43,008 nucleotides of DNA from an uncultured Clostridium sp. (GCA_947361355.1 CANAIR010000013.1:1-43008); one strand, 5' to 3'; positions 23,987-33,221 are shown, numbered from the stretch's first letter. The notes: generated by a model from the letters alone, not told the origin. Numbers and translations are program-made.

Positions 23987-25807
23987 ATGTATATATACAA
24001 AAGAGAAAAAAATAATTTAGCACAAGCTAAGAGAATGGAATATTTTTTGACAAATGCTCAAGGCTTATGTTTATGTATGAGTGGAGTGCTTGAAGCCAAA
24101 AGACCATATAGTGGGATGTATATTAAAAATGGTAAAGTTATAGTTGAAAATGTTTTTGAGGAAATTGAAGTAGGAGATAAATTATATAAAATGTCACAAA
24201 TAAATACTTCTATAAGGGCATTTAATTGTGATGATTATATATGTGGAATAGATCTTTCTAAAAACGAATTTACATATTGTGCAGATAAAATAAAGTATAA
24301 AAAAAATTTAGCTTTTTCAAAATATGATGATATTCTTTGTATAGAGTATGATATACAAAATGATTATGATTGTTCAGTACTTTTTAGAGTTATTCCTTTG
24401 GTTACTTATAAAGAATTGCTATCTATGAGAAACGCAACTACTTTAAGATTTAATCAAAGAGATATAGATGATGGTATAATTCTTAATCTTAGTATATCAG
24501 ATGAAGAAAATGTATTTTTAAAATCAGATTTTTTAACGTATACTAAAAATCCTACAATTATAAGTAGTGTAAAACATGAGATGATTAACCGTAATTTAAA
24601 AAAGGAAATGCTTAGTGAAGATTTATTTTCGCCAGGTGACTTTGAAATTACGTTAGAACCACTTGAATCAAAAAAAATACATTTTTATATCTCTTGTAAG
24701 GAATTTGATATATCAAGTGTAAATTTTGATGATATAATAAGTGAAAACAATTATGTTCTTGATAAATTAAACAGTAAAATACCAGAAGAATTTGTTGAGT
24801 TAAAAGATTTAGCATATGGAGTTGAAAAACTTGATATTGGAGATTACATGGTTAAGACGTTACCGTATAAAACAGTACAGGATTATGATTTAAAAATAGA
24901 TTATGAAACAAATAAATTTAAATTTTTGCAAGATTTAGACAATTTGACTGATATTTTGTGTGCAATAGAAGGTCAATATTTGATTTTTGAAAGATATAAA
25001 GAGGCTGGAGTAGTTTTTGCAAAGATTCGTAGAGCAATTAGGGAAATAGATGAATTAGATGTACAAGATGAAGAATGCTATGTAAAAATTGCAAATTTAA
25101 AACTTTGGTATATTGAAATATTAAATAAATTGTATTTAAAGCAACCAGCTATTGTAGATATATATTTAAATTTCATAAAAGAAATGTTAGATAGTGTTTT
25201 AAATAAAGGAAGACAAGAACTTGTGTTATCAAATATTCTTACATGTGCTTTATGCTATAATGCTATAAAGGTATATGAGAATATGATATCAAAACTTGGC
25301 TTTGAAGATGAAAAACTAAATGAAATTGCAATATGTATAAAAAATTTGATTATTGATAAATTTTGGCTAGAAGATAAAAAAGTATTAAAGAGAAATATTA
25401 GTGATGAAACCGCAAATGCAAATATAGAGATGCTATTTACATTAAGTTTATCATACCCTTGTGTTTTTGGAAATATACCAATAAAATTGCTTGATACAAT
25501 ATTTAAAGAATTATATACTCCATATGGACTTAGAATGTATTCTAAACGCAGTTTACTTAATGACGGACTTATATACCCAAAATATATGGCACATTTTGTA
25601 AAAGCAAATTTAAGACAAAATGGTATTACTAGAGCTTCACAAAAAATTGCATTTAACCTTGTAAAAGAACTTATTCAAGATATATCAAAATATGTTAGTG
25701 GTGGAGTAAAGAAAATATATCATGAAAATGGTGCAGATATAATGGAAGAATCTTATGATTTGTTAACAAACGCTGAGGCCATTAGGCTTTATGATATGTT
25801 AACTTAA
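23987..25807 (+). CDS. Glycogen-debranching-enzyme-like protein
   Basis: A 606-residue protein distantly resembling bacterial amylo-alpha-1,6-glucosidase. The N-terminal beta domain opens with FLTNAQGLCLCMSGVLEAKRPYSGMYI, which matches the layout of the TNGLGGY...RRYHGLL block of that family. The second half is a long helical (alpha/alpha)6-type domain ending in ...PYGLRMYSKRS. Key signature residues are altered, so activity on glycogen is doubtful. It sits 10 bases after yvcK and 24 before ruvC, which suggests a conserved role linked to sugar or wall metabolism. The start has only a weak site; an ATG at 23979 is out of frame. Confidence 0.6.
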   Translation: MYIYKREKNNLAQAKRMEYFLTNAQGLCLCMSGVLEAKRPYSGMYIKNGKVIVENVFEEIEVGDKLYKMSQINTSIRAFNCDDYICGIDLSKNEFTYCADKIKYKKNLAFSKYDDILCIEYDIQNDYDCSVLFRVIPLVTYKELLSMRNATTLRFNQRDIDDGIILNLSISDEENVFLKSDFLTYTKNPTIISSVKHEMINRNLKKEMLSEDLFSPGDFEITLEPLESKKIHFYISCKEFDISSVNFDDIISENNYVLDKLNSKIPEEFVELKDLAYGVEKLDIGDYMVKTLPYKTVQDYDLKIDYETNKFKFLQDLDNLTDILCAIEGQYLIFERYKEAGVVFAKIRRAIREIDELDVQDEECYVKIANLKLWYIEILNKLYLKQPAIVDIYLNFIKEMLDSVLNKGRQELVLSNILTCALCYNAIKVYENMISKLGFEDEKLNEIAICIKNLIIDKFWLEDKKVLKRNISDETANANIEMLFTLSLSYPCVFGNIPIKLLDTIFKELYTPYGLRMYSKRSLLNDGLIYPKYMAHFVKANLRQNGITRASQKIAFNLVKELIQDISKYVSGGVKKIYHENGADIMEESYDLLTNAEAIRLYDMLT

Positions 25808-25830
25808 ATATAAATTGAAAAGAGGATTAA

Positions 25831-26322
25831 ATGATAGTATTAGGAATTGACCCTGGATTTGGAAGAATTGGCTATGGTGTTATACAATATATAAAAAATA
25901 AATATCATGTTTTAGAATATGGATGTATTACAACTGAAGCAAATTCATATTTTCCAAAAAGATTAAATAAAATAGAAAAAGATTTAGAAGAAATAATATC
26001 AAGATATAATATAGACGCAGCTTCAATTGAAGAATTATATTTTAATACAAATTCAAAAACAGCTATAAAAGTTGCAGAGGCAAGAGGTGTAATATTAAAT
26101 ACATTGGTAAAAAGTAATATTGAAATTTTTGAATATACTCCTCTTCAAGCAAAACTTGCAATTGTAGGATATGGTAGAGCTGATAAGGTACAAGTAAAAA
26201 ATATGGTAAAAGAATTTTTAAATCTTGAAAGAATGCCAAAACTTGATGATACTACTGATGCACTTGCAATAGCTATATGTCATACTCACAATTGTAGATT
26301 TAATCAGTTTGTAAAAGCCTAA
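25831..26322 (+). CDS. ruvC: Holliday junction endonuclease RuvC
   Basis: RuvC cuts Holliday junctions as a dimer in recombination repair. The 163 residues carry the RNase H-fold acidic residues: D7 in GIDPGFGR, E67 in SIEELYF, and D140 and D143 in KLDDTTDALA. Length is normal. The ATG follows AGAGG. ruvA and ruvB are not adjacent, unlike in many genomes; the NUDIX gene follows after 79 bases. Confidence 0.96.
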   Translation: MIVLGIDPGFGRIGYGVIQYIKNKYHVLEYGCITTEANSYFPKRLNKIEKDLEEIISRYNIDAASIEELYFNTNSKTAIKVAEARGVILNTLVKSNIEIFEYTPLQAKLAIVGYGRADKVQVKNMVKEFLNLERMPKLDDTTDALAIAICHTHNCRFNQFVKA

Positions 26323-26401
26323 TTTGTGATATTATCTTGATTATTGTTATTCTTTATGCTATATAAATATGATATAAAGAAAGAGGGAAAGTAATTACAA
26401 A

Positions 26402-26836
26402 ATGAATTATATTAATGAAAAAAAGGATAGTGTTAATTATATTAAAAGGCCAGGTGCATATGCCATTATAACTAGAAAAGAGGATGAAAAAATAGCGATA
26501 GTATCATCTGAAAATAAGTTTTTCTTTTTAGGTGGTGGAATTGAAAATGAAGAAAATCCATTAGATACATTAAAAAGAGAGTTAATTGAGGAAAGTGGTT
26601 ATAGGATAAAAAATGTTGAAGAATTTGATAAAATTGGTTCATATGAATTTTCAACAAAACGTGGATATTTGGATATAATAGCAAATGTATTTTTAGCCGA
26701 GTTTGATAAGAAAGTAGCTGTTCCTATTGAAAAAGATCATTCAGTAATTTGGGTTAATCCAAAAGAATATGTAGATAAGTTACATTTTAATTGGCATAGA
26801 TATATTTTGAAAAAATACATAGATTTAAAAAATTAA
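26402..26836 (+). CDS. NUDIX hydrolase
   Basis: A 144-residue single-domain protein with a full Nudix box, GGGIENEENPLDTLKRELIEES followed by GY, matching Gx5Ex7REUxEExGU, so it should bind divalent metal and hydrolyse a nucleoside diphosphate-linked substrate. The substrate cannot be told from sequence. The YAIITRKEDEKIAIV start and short C-terminus are typical of MutT-like members. A GGGAAAG site precedes the ATG by about 9 bases. Confidence 0.9.
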   Translation: MNYINEKKDSVNYIKRPGAYAIITRKEDEKIAIVSSENKFFFLGGGIENEENPLDTLKRELIEESGYRIKNVEEFDKIGSYEFSTKRGYLDIIANVFLAEFDKKVAVPIEKDHSVIWVNPKEYVDKLHFNWHRYILKKYIDLKN

Positions 26837-26863
26837 AGTTTATAAATAAAATATGTAAATAAA

Positions 26864-27020
26864 AGTGGAGTTAAATATGAAGATACTACACACAGGTACT
26901 ATGAATGTGAAATAGAAAAATATGTTGATACAAATTTTGTTAAAAATGTAAATGAATATAAAAAAATAGATATAAACCTAGTTAAAAGGGATGAGTTCCT
27001 TTAGCTAGGTTTTGTGTGGT
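26864..27020 (+). promoter_or_regulatory. Leader element copy C: orphan copy
   Basis: Short ORF 26877-26915 behind GTGGAG encodes a 12-residue peptide ending LHTGTMNVK, clearly related to copy B. The small hairpin is weaker (GTACTAT/ATAG). The ATACAAATTTTGTTAAAAATG box is kept, as is the long hairpin AAACCTAG...CTAGGTTT (26974-27012). No surface-protein gene follows; the next 180 bases hold only tiny ORFs such as a 17-codon one from an ATG near 27051. The peptide and hairpin are kept without a target gene. Confidence 0.6.
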
Positions 27021-27197
27021 TAAAAGAGTATAATAAAAAAGATGGAAAAATGAAATATAAATGTAATAATAGATGTATGACTAGAAATTCAAGAAAAATA
27101 TAAAAATAAATATTAAAATTGGAATTGGTTTCCAATGGCTAATTAAAGATAATAGTATAGAATATAAAATAAGGAAAAAATATATTTTATATTAATA
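27021..27197. other. Gene-free stretch after leader copy C
   Basis: AT-rich, with no frame longer than about 17 codons. The only structure I see is a small hairpin, ATTGGAA / TTCCAAT, near 27118-27136. It may be the remains of a lost surface-protein gene, as follows leader copies A and B. Confidence 0.5.
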
Positions 27198-27247
27198 ATA
27201 TGGCAAATTTAATAAATAATTGGTTATCATTTTTGCCATATTTTTTT
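27198..27247 (+). terminator. Likely terminator downstream of leader copy C
   Basis: ATATGGCAAA (27198-27207) and TTTGCCATAT (27232-27241) with a 24-base loop, followed by seven T. It could end the transcript that starts upstream of leader copy C. Confidence 0.55.
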
Positions 27248-27279
27248 ATAAAAATTAATAATAATTTTATCTATAACTA

Positions 27280-27308
27280 TTTACAAAATAAAAAAAAAGT
27301 GGTAAAAT
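27280..27308 (+). promoter_or_regulatory. Promoter of the MATE-kinase fusion gene
   Basis: TTTACA (27280-27285), 17-base A-rich spacer, TAAAAT (27303-27308). The start codon is about 100 bases downstream, leaving a long leader. Confidence 0.72.
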
Positions 27309-27321
27309 ATATAACATTGTC

Positions 27322-27344
27322 AAATTATTGTTTAACAATAATTT
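27322..27344. promoter_or_regulatory. 23-base palindrome, probable operator
   Basis: Two exact 11-base half sites centred on T27333, with core ATTATTGTT-T-AACAATAAT. It starts about 14 bases after the -10 box, where a dimeric repressor could block transcription of the efflux gene. A transcript hairpin is the alternative. Confidence 0.55.
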
Positions 27345-27351
27345 AGTTTTT

Positions 27352-27378
27352 AACAACACATAACAAGTGTTGTTTTTT
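27352..27378 (+). terminator. Intrinsic terminator inside the leader (attenuator-like)
   Basis: AACAACAC (27352-27359), 7-base loop, GTGTTGTT (27367-27374), then a T run to 27378. It lies between the promoter at 27280 and the start at 27410, so transcripts must read through it to express the gene. Confidence 0.7.
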
Positions 27379-27409
27379 GATGTGTAATTAAGATAAGGAG
27401 GTAAAAAGG

Positions 27410-29407
27410 ATGGAAAAAGAAGAAAATATTTTAGGGTATGAAAAAATAGGAAAGCTAATGAGGAAATTTTCTATACCATGTATTATTTCATTACTTGTAA
27501 ATTCACTATATAATATTGTAGATCAAATATTTATAGGATGGGGTGTAGGTTATCTTGGAAATGGGGCAACAAATGTAGTTTTTCCTATTACTATGATATG
27601 TTTAGCATTTTCATTAATGTTTGGTGATGGTGCTTCAGCCTATTTAAGTTTAAAGTTAGGTGAAAAAAAGAAAAAAGAGGCAGCCAAAGGTGTTGGCAAT
27701 GGAATAGTAGTATCTACAATAGTATCAATACTTTTATGTATAATTTCATTAATATTTTTACCAATTCTTTTAAATCTTTTTGGATGTACAGAAAATTTAA
27801 AAGATTATGCTGTGGGTTATGGTTATATTATATGTATAGGACTACCATTTTCAATGATAGGTACTACTCTTAATTCAATTATTAGAGCTGATGGAAGTCC
27901 AAAATATGCAATGATATCAATGGTACTTGGTGCGATTTTAAACATAATACTTGATCCAATATTTATATTTGTATTTAAAATGGGGGTTCAAGGAGCAGCA
28001 ATAGCAACAGTTATAAGTCAAATTTTAACATTTATTATAAATGTATTATATATTAAAAAGTTTAAAAATGTTGTTATAGATAAAGAAAATTTAAAATTAA
28101 AATTTAGTGTAGTAAAGAAAGTATCATTACTAGGTATTAGTAGTTTTATAACTCAAATGAGTTTTGTATTTGTTGTAGCAGTTGAAAATAATTTGCTTGC
28201 TAAATATGGTGCAAGTTCTAAATTTGGTTCTGAAATTCCTATTACAGTATTAGGTATTGTTATGAAAATAAGTCAAATATTAAATAGTATAATTGTAGGA
28301 ATAGCAGTAGGCGCACAACCAATATTAGGGTATAATTATGGTGCTGAAAAATATGATAGGGTAAAAGGTACTTTAAAAATAGTTTTAATTCTAAGTACTA
28401 TAATAAGTGTTGTAGCATTTATATTATTTCAAACAATACCTGATAAGCTTATTACAATATTTGGTAGTGGAGATGCAAATTATATGGAATTTGCGTGTTT
28501 ATCATTTAGAATATATTTACTATTATGTATTTGTAATGGTATACAAATACCATCAGGAATATTTTTTCAAGCAATCGGAAAAAGTACAAAAAGTATTATT
28601 CTTTCACTTTCAAGACAAATATTATTTTTAATGCCTGCATTAGTAGTACTAGGAAAAATATTTGGGATTAATGGAATATTATATGCTGGACCTTTTGCAG
28701 ATGGCCTTGCATTTGTAATATCAGTTATTTTACTTATAATTCAAGTTAAAAATTTAAAAAATAGTAATGTTGCTAGCAAAATTATAGAAAATGATGTAAG
28801 TATTAATGAAAAATTAAGTAAAAATGTCGTAATAACAATCTCTAGAGAATATGGATCTGGTGGAAGATATGTTGGAAGACTAATAGCTGAAAAACTTGGA
28901 ATTAAACTTTATGATAAAGAATTTATAAAAAAAATAGCTGAAGAAACAGGATTATCAGAAGAATATGTAGAAAATAATGAACAAAAAAGAGAAGCATTAT
29001 CTGCTTTAAATAGTGGTTATTACTTTGGACTTAGTAATTCTGATGAGTTGTTTGTAAAAGAATCTGAACTTATAAAAGAAGTTTCAAGTAATAAATCTTG
29101 TGTTATAGTTGGAAGATGTGCAGACTTTATTTTAAAAGATAAAGATAATGTTATAAAGGTTTTTGTATATAGTAATATTGACGATAAAATAAAAAGAGCT
29201 ACTAAAATTTATGGTTTTGATAAAAAAATAGCTGAAAAAGAGATAAAAAGAATTGATAAATTAAGGGCAAACCACTATAAATATTATACAGATAAAGAAT
29301 GGAATGATTATTCAAATTATGATATATGTATAAATAGTGATGTGTTAGGAGTAGAAAAATCAGCTGATATGATATGTAATATGGTAAAGGAAAAAATGGG
29401 AATATAG
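27410..29407 (+). CDS. MATE efflux transporter fused to a cytidylate-kinase-like domain
   Basis: A 665-residue two-part protein. Residues 1-455 form a 12-helix MATE antiporter (opening LMRKFSIPCIISLLVNSLYNIVDQIFIGWGVGYLG, later GAQPILGYNYGAEKYDRVK), expected to export drugs or cations with H+ or Na+. Residues about 472-665 are a soluble P-loop domain of the cytidylate-kinase-like family (ITISREYGSGGRYVGRLIAEKLG, then VIVGRCADFIL and DKEWNDYSNYDICINSD). There is no stop or frameshift at the junction, only a short polar linker. The start follows AAGGAGG. The upstream palindrome and attenuator suggest inducible control. What the kinase domain acts on is unknown. Confidence 0.9.
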   Translation: MEKEENILGYEKIGKLMRKFSIPCIISLLVNSLYNIVDQIFIGWGVGYLGNGATNVVFPITMICLAFSLMFGDGASAYLSLKLGEKKKKEAAKGVGNGIVVSTIVSILLCIISLIFLPILLNLFGCTENLKDYAVGYGYIICIGLPFSMIGTTLNSIIRADGSPKYAMISMVLGAILNIILDPIFIFVFKMGVQGAAIATVISQILTFIINVLYIKKFKNVVIDKENLKLKFSVVKKVSLLGISSFITQMSFVFVVAVENNLLAKYGASSKFGSEIPITVLGIVMKISQILNSIIVGIAVGAQPILGYNYGAEKYDRVKGTLKIVLILSTIISVVAFILFQTIPDKLITIFGSGDANYMEFACLSFRIYLLLCICNGIQIPSGIFFQAIGKSTKSIILSLSRQILFLMPALVVLGKIFGINGILYAGPFADGLAFVISVILLIIQVKNLKNSNVASKIIENDVSINEKLSKNVVITISREYGSGGRYVGRLIAEKLGIKLYDKEFIKKIAEETGLSEEYVENNEQKREALSALNSGYYFGLSNSDELFVKESELIKEVSSNKSCVIVGRCADFILKDKDNVIKVFVYSNIDDKIKRATKIYGFDKKIAEKEIKRIDKLRANHYKYYTDKEWNDYSNYDICINSDVLGVEKSADMICNMVKEKMGI

Positions 29408-29420
29408 TTTTATATAAAGT

Positions 29421-29446
29421 AAGTCACATTAATATGTGGCTTTTTT
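29421..29446 (+). terminator. Terminator after the MATE fusion gene
   Basis: AAGTCACAT / ATGTGGCTT with a 4-base loop and one G-U pair, followed by a run of T. Confidence 0.85.
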
Positions 29447-29516
29447 GCATATAAATATATCTTGTACATATACATAAAATAGATGAATTATTTAATAAAT
29501 TTATTGAGGTAGTGCT

Positions 29517-30269
29517 ATGTATATAAAAGGTTTTAAAATTAATATTGACAGAAACAAAAGGTTATGGGGGGCAATTTTATTTGCTATATTTATAGCAATA
29601 GTACTTATAGTTTTTTCTTTTATTTATATTTTTAAAGTATCAAATTCTAATTTAGATAATAAATATACTAAAATTCAGTTGTTTGATGCAAAATCTTTTT
29701 ATGCAGAATATAGGGTAAATGTATATAGTAATAAAAATAAAAATGAATATAGAATAAAAGAATGGTATCTAAAAAATGGTGATGAATACAACTTTAGAAT
29801 AGAAGCAAATTATGGTGAAAATAGTTTTGTTTATTTGGGTACAAATGATACTATAAGTATAAAAGCAAATGACCAAATCAGCAAAATGGACTTATCGTAT
29901 GATTCAGCAAAAAGTAATATGTTAAGTATTTCTACTTTTGTAGAACTTTATAATGAAATAAATGAGCAAATTGAAAATAATAGTAAGTGTTGCAATATAG
30001 ATGAGATAGAACATGATGATAATTTAAGTTACGTAGTTAAATTAAATAGTGAAGGAAATAAAAATGCTGATACTAATTTTTGTAAAATATGTAGTAAATT
30101 TATAAATAATGGTATGAAAGTTTCTAAATTTGAGTTGATAATACAAAAGGGAAAATTGATCCCAAAAGAATATATAATATATGATAATAGTGGAAATACA
30201 TATATTGATATAATGTATGACAATTTTGTAATAAATATGGATTTTGATAAAAAAGTATTTGCATTTTAA
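29517..30269 (+). CDS. Membrane-anchored GerS/YdcC-like protein
   Basis: 250 residues: a basic start, one transmembrane helix (about 18-42) and an extracytoplasmic beta-rich domain. The block FYAEYRVNVYSNKNKNEYRIKEWYLKNGDEYNFRIE resembles the lipoprotein-sorting (LolA-like) fold of GerS and YdcC, spore-germination-associated proteins of Firmicutes. There is no lipobox Cys, so it is held by the helix. In Bacillus ydcC lies just before alr, ndoAI and ndoA; here the ndoA-like gene follows after 38 bases. The start has GAGGTAG. The family assignment rests on layout and context more than on motifs. Confidence 0.6.
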   Translation: MYIKGFKINIDRNKRLWGAILFAIFIAIVLIVFSFIYIFKVSNSNLDNKYTKIQLFDAKSFYAEYRVNVYSNKNKNEYRIKEWYLKNGDEYNFRIEANYGENSFVYLGTNDTISIKANDQISKMDLSYDSAKSNMLSISTFVELYNEINEQIENNSKCCNIDEIEHDDNLSYVVKLNSEGNKNADTNFCKICSKFINNGMKVSKFELIIQKGKLIPKEYIIYDNSGNTYIDIMYDNFVINMDFDKKVFAF

Positions 30270-30307
30270 GCTAAATAGTGTATAATATATGAAAGTAGGA
30301 GATTTTT

Positions 30308-30679
30308 TTGGTTATAAAAAGAGGGGATGTGTTTTTTGCCGATTTAAGTCCGGTAAAAGGAAGCGAACAAGATGGGATAAGACCTGTTTTAATTGTTCAA
30401 AATGACTTAGGAAATAAATATAGTCCAACAGTAATAGCTGTTGCAATTACAACTCAAAATAAAAATAATTTACCTACACATATTCCAATTATAAAAGGTG
30501 AATGTAATTTACCTAAAAATTCAACTATTTTAGTTGAACAAATAAGAACTTTAGATAAATCGAGACTAAAATATAAAGTTGGTAGACTAGATGATATAAC
30601 TATGCAAAAGGTAAAAGAAGCTTTGAAAATAAGTTTTAATATTAGAGCTGAGTTTTCCGATATTTTTATAGATTGGTAA
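30308..30679 (+). CDS. ndoA: EndoA/MazF-type mRNA interferase without an antitoxin gene
   Basis: 123 residues of the PemK/MazF fold: [31 protein letters not shown], the catalytic Arg in that block, AVAITTQ and the [13 protein letters not shown] segment with the conserved Thr and Arg. In Bacillus EndoA cuts mRNA at specific short sites and is held by EndoAI. No CopG-like antitoxin frame exists upstream: the preceding gene is GerS-like and ends 38 bases before. The start is a TTG at 30308 behind AGTAGGAG. An antitoxin may be encoded elsewhere or the protein may be inactive. Confidence 0.9.
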   Translation: MVIKRGDVFFADLSPVKGSEQDGIRPVLIVQNDLGNKYSPTVIAVAITTQNKNNLPTHIPIIKGECNLPKNSTILVEQIRTLDKSRLKYKVGRLDDITMQKVKEALKISFNIRAEFSDIFIDW

Positions 30680-30710
30680 ATTAACCTTTTTTTAATTCAG
30701 AGGTGAAAAA

Positions 30711-33104
30711 ATGGAAGAAAAAAAAAGAAAAAAGACTGGAAAAACAACTAAGAAAAAAGATATGAGAACTGCAAGAAAAGTGAACAAAGATGTAAGCAAA
30801 CAAGAAAAAGAAATAAATCTTAATGCAAAGAAAAGCAAAAAAGGTTGGAAAATTTTTAAAGTATGTTTATTTATATTTATAGCACTTTGCATTGTTGGTG
30901 CAGGAATAGTAGTTGGAGTTATAACAGGAATTATAGATAAAACAGAAAGTATAAGTGACGATGAATTAACAGGTGGAAAGCAAACATCTTTTATATATGA
31001 TAAAGATGGAAATGAAATAGGTTCTTTATATGATTCTGAAAATAGAATAAGTGTTGAATATAAAGATTTACCAAAAACTGTTGTTAATGCTGTTATCTCT
31101 ATTGAGGATGAAAGATTTTTTAAACATAAGGGTGTTGACATAAAAAGAACAGCTGGAGCTATTGTTACTTTTATATTAAATGGTGGTAAATCTAACTTTG
31201 GTGGTAGTACTTTAACTCAGCAGTTAGTGAAAAACTTATCAAAAGATGATGAAACATCATGGACAAGAAAAATTAGAGAATGGTATAGGGCATACAATCT
31301 TGAGAAAAAGTTAAGTAAAGAAGAAATATTTGCACTATACGTAAATACAATTTATTACGGTGATGGTGCTTATGGTATAGAAGTTGCATCACAAAACTTT
31401 TTTGGTAAGCCAATAAAAGATGTAACGCTTGCCGAGGCGGCTATACTTGCTGCACAAATACAATCACCAGAAGCTACTAATCCATATAAGAATGAAGAAG
31501 CAAAGAAAAAATTATTAGATAGACAAAAGGTAGTTTTAGATAAAATGTTACAACTTGGTAATATTACAAAAGAACAATATGATGGAGCAGTTTCTCAAGA
31601 AATTACATTTAAAAAAGAAGTAGTAAGTTTAAATGAAAAAGTACAAAGCTACTTTGTTGATGCAGTGGTGGAATCTGTAATAAAAGATTTACAAGAAGAA
31701 AAAAATGTATCTCGTGGTTTAGCAATTCAAATGCTTTATGGTAATGGATATAAAATACATACTACTTTGGATCAAAATGTACAAAAAGCAATTGACGAAG
31801 CATATAATAATCCTAAATTATTTTATGCAAATAGAGATGGTTCGTTTATGCAATCTTCTATGGTTGTAATCGAACAATCAAGTGGTAATGTTGTTGGTCT
31901 TATAGGAGGAGCTGGAGAGAAAAAAGGCGATTTAGAATTAAATAGGGCAACTCAAACTAAAAGACAACCAGGTTCTTGTATGAAACCTTTAGGTGCATAT
32001 GGTCCAGCTATAGAACAAGGTAAATTATCTGTTGGTTCTGGTCTTGATGACTCACCACTTCCACAAGGTACATGGAATCCAGGTAACTATTATGGTTATT
32101 TTAATGGATATGTAACTGCAAGAGATGCAGTAGCCAAATCTATGAATTTACCAGCAATTCGTGCAAATCAAAAAGTAGATATTTCATATGCTTATAATTT
32201 TGCTAAAAATACAGGACTTAAGAATTTAGTAGAAAAAGATAAAAATGTAGCTTCAATGTCTTTAGGTGGATTAACTTATGGTGTATCAGTTCTTGAAATG
32301 GCAAATGCGTATGCTACTATTGCAAATAAAGGTGTATATATTGAGCCTAAATTATATACAAAAGTTGAAGATTCAAAAGGAAAAGAAATTTTATTAAATA
32401 CTAAATCAACAGCTAAAGTTGTAATGAAAGAATCAACAGCATATATGCTTACTAGTTGCCTTGAACAAGTTGTTAAAACTGGTACAGGAGCTGGTTATGT
32501 AAAAGTACCTAATATGGCTGTAGCAGGTAAAACTGGTAATACAAATGACGACTATGATCAATGGTTTTGTGGTTTTTCACCATATTATACGATTGCTTGT
32601 TGGAATGGCTATGACCAAAATAGGACAATTGGTGCAAGAAAGATAGGTTCTTATCCATATACAGCAGTGCATTTATTTAATACAGTTATGAATGCAATAA
32701 GTAAAGGAAAAACTGCAGCTTCTTTTGAACAACCAAGTTCTGTAACTAGTGCAGCACTTTGTAGAGATTCAGGATTAGTTGCAACTGAAGCTTGTAAAAC
32801 TGATCCAAGGGGAGATAGAACTTTAACTGATTTAATTGCAAAGGATGCAATACCTACACAAACTTGTACCGTTCATAAAAAAGTAAAAATATGTAATCAA
32901 ACAGGTCTTATAGCTAATAGTTATTGTCCTGATACCACTGAAAAATCATTTATTTCAAGGGATTATGATCCACCAATTAAACCAAGTGATTGGCAATATA
33001 TGGTTCCAAAAGATGAATGTAAAGAGCATAATAGTACTAATAGTGGAAAAAATAATCAAGTAAATGTATATAACAATAAAAATGATAATAAGAAGAAAAA
33101 CTAA
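30711..33104 (+). CDS. Class A penicillin-binding protein (PBP1a type)
   Basis: Bifunctional wall synthase of 797 residues. In order: a long Lys-rich cytoplasmic tail (1-45), one membrane helix (about 47-70), a GT51 glycosyltransferase with IEDERFFKHKGVD (E132) and GGSTLTQQLVKNL, and a transpeptidase with S422 in PGSCMKP (SxxK), S477-M-N (SxN) and K607-T-G. A Cys-containing C-terminal region follows (CRDSGLVATEACKTDP, CNQTGLIANSYCP) and a disordered Asn/Lys tail. All active-site residues are present. The start follows AGAGGTG, 31 bases after ndoA. A terminator follows. Confidence 0.95.
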   Translation: MEEKKRKKTGKTTKKKDMRTARKVNKDVSKQEKEINLNAKKSKKGWKIFKVCLFIFIALCIVGAGIVVGVITGIIDKTESISDDELTGGKQTSFIYDKDGNEIGSLYDSENRISVEYKDLPKTVVNAVISIEDERFFKHKGVDIKRTAGAIVTFILNGGKSNFGGSTLTQQLVKNLSKDDETSWTRKIREWYRAYNLEKKLSKEEIFALYVNTIYYGDGAYGIEVASQNFFGKPIKDVTLAEAAILAAQIQSPEATNPYKNEEAKKKLLDRQKVVLDKMLQLGNITKEQYDGAVSQEITFKKEVVSLNEKVQSYFVDAVVESVIKDLQEEKNVSRGLAIQMLYGNGYKIHTTLDQNVQKAIDEAYNNPKLFYANRDGSFMQSSMVVIEQSSGNVVGLIGGAGEKKGDLELNRATQTKRQPGSCMKPLGAYGPAIEQGKLSVGSGLDDSPLPQGTWNPGNYYGYFNGYVTARDAVAKSMNLPAIRANQKVDISYAYNFAKNTGLKNLVEKDKNVASMSLGGLTYGVSVLEMANAYATIANKGVYIEPKLYTKVEDSKGKEILLNTKSTAKVVMKESTAYMLTSCLEQVVKTGTGAGYVKVPNMAVAGKTGNTNDDYDQWFCGFSPYYTIACWNGYDQNRTIGARKIGSYPYTAVHLFNTVMNAISKGKTAASFEQPSSVTSAALCRDSGLVATEACKTDPRGDRTLTDLIAKDAIPTQTCTVHKKVKICNQTGLIANSYCPDTTEKSFISRDYDPPIKPSDWQYMVPKDECKEHNSTNSGKNNQVNVYNNKNDNKKKN

Positions 33105-33117
33105 ATTTTTAATATCC

Positions 33118-33149
33118 AAAAAAGCAAGTATATTTTGTACTTGCTTTTT
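33118..33149 (+). terminator. Terminator after the PBP gene
   Basis: AAAAAAGCAAGTA / TACTTGCTTTTT with a 7-base loop. Confidence 0.88.
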
Positions 33150-33221
33150 GAATTTATATAATTAAAAATAGTTAGTGTAAAAAAAAAAATTAACATAAAA
33201 ATGTTTTTTTATAAAAAAGAC

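Noticed and set aside
27051-27104. A 17-codon ORF after leader copy C as a real peptide gene
   Set aside because: Its ribosome site is weak, and it is too short to be judged without homologs. It is reported only as part of the gene-free stretch.
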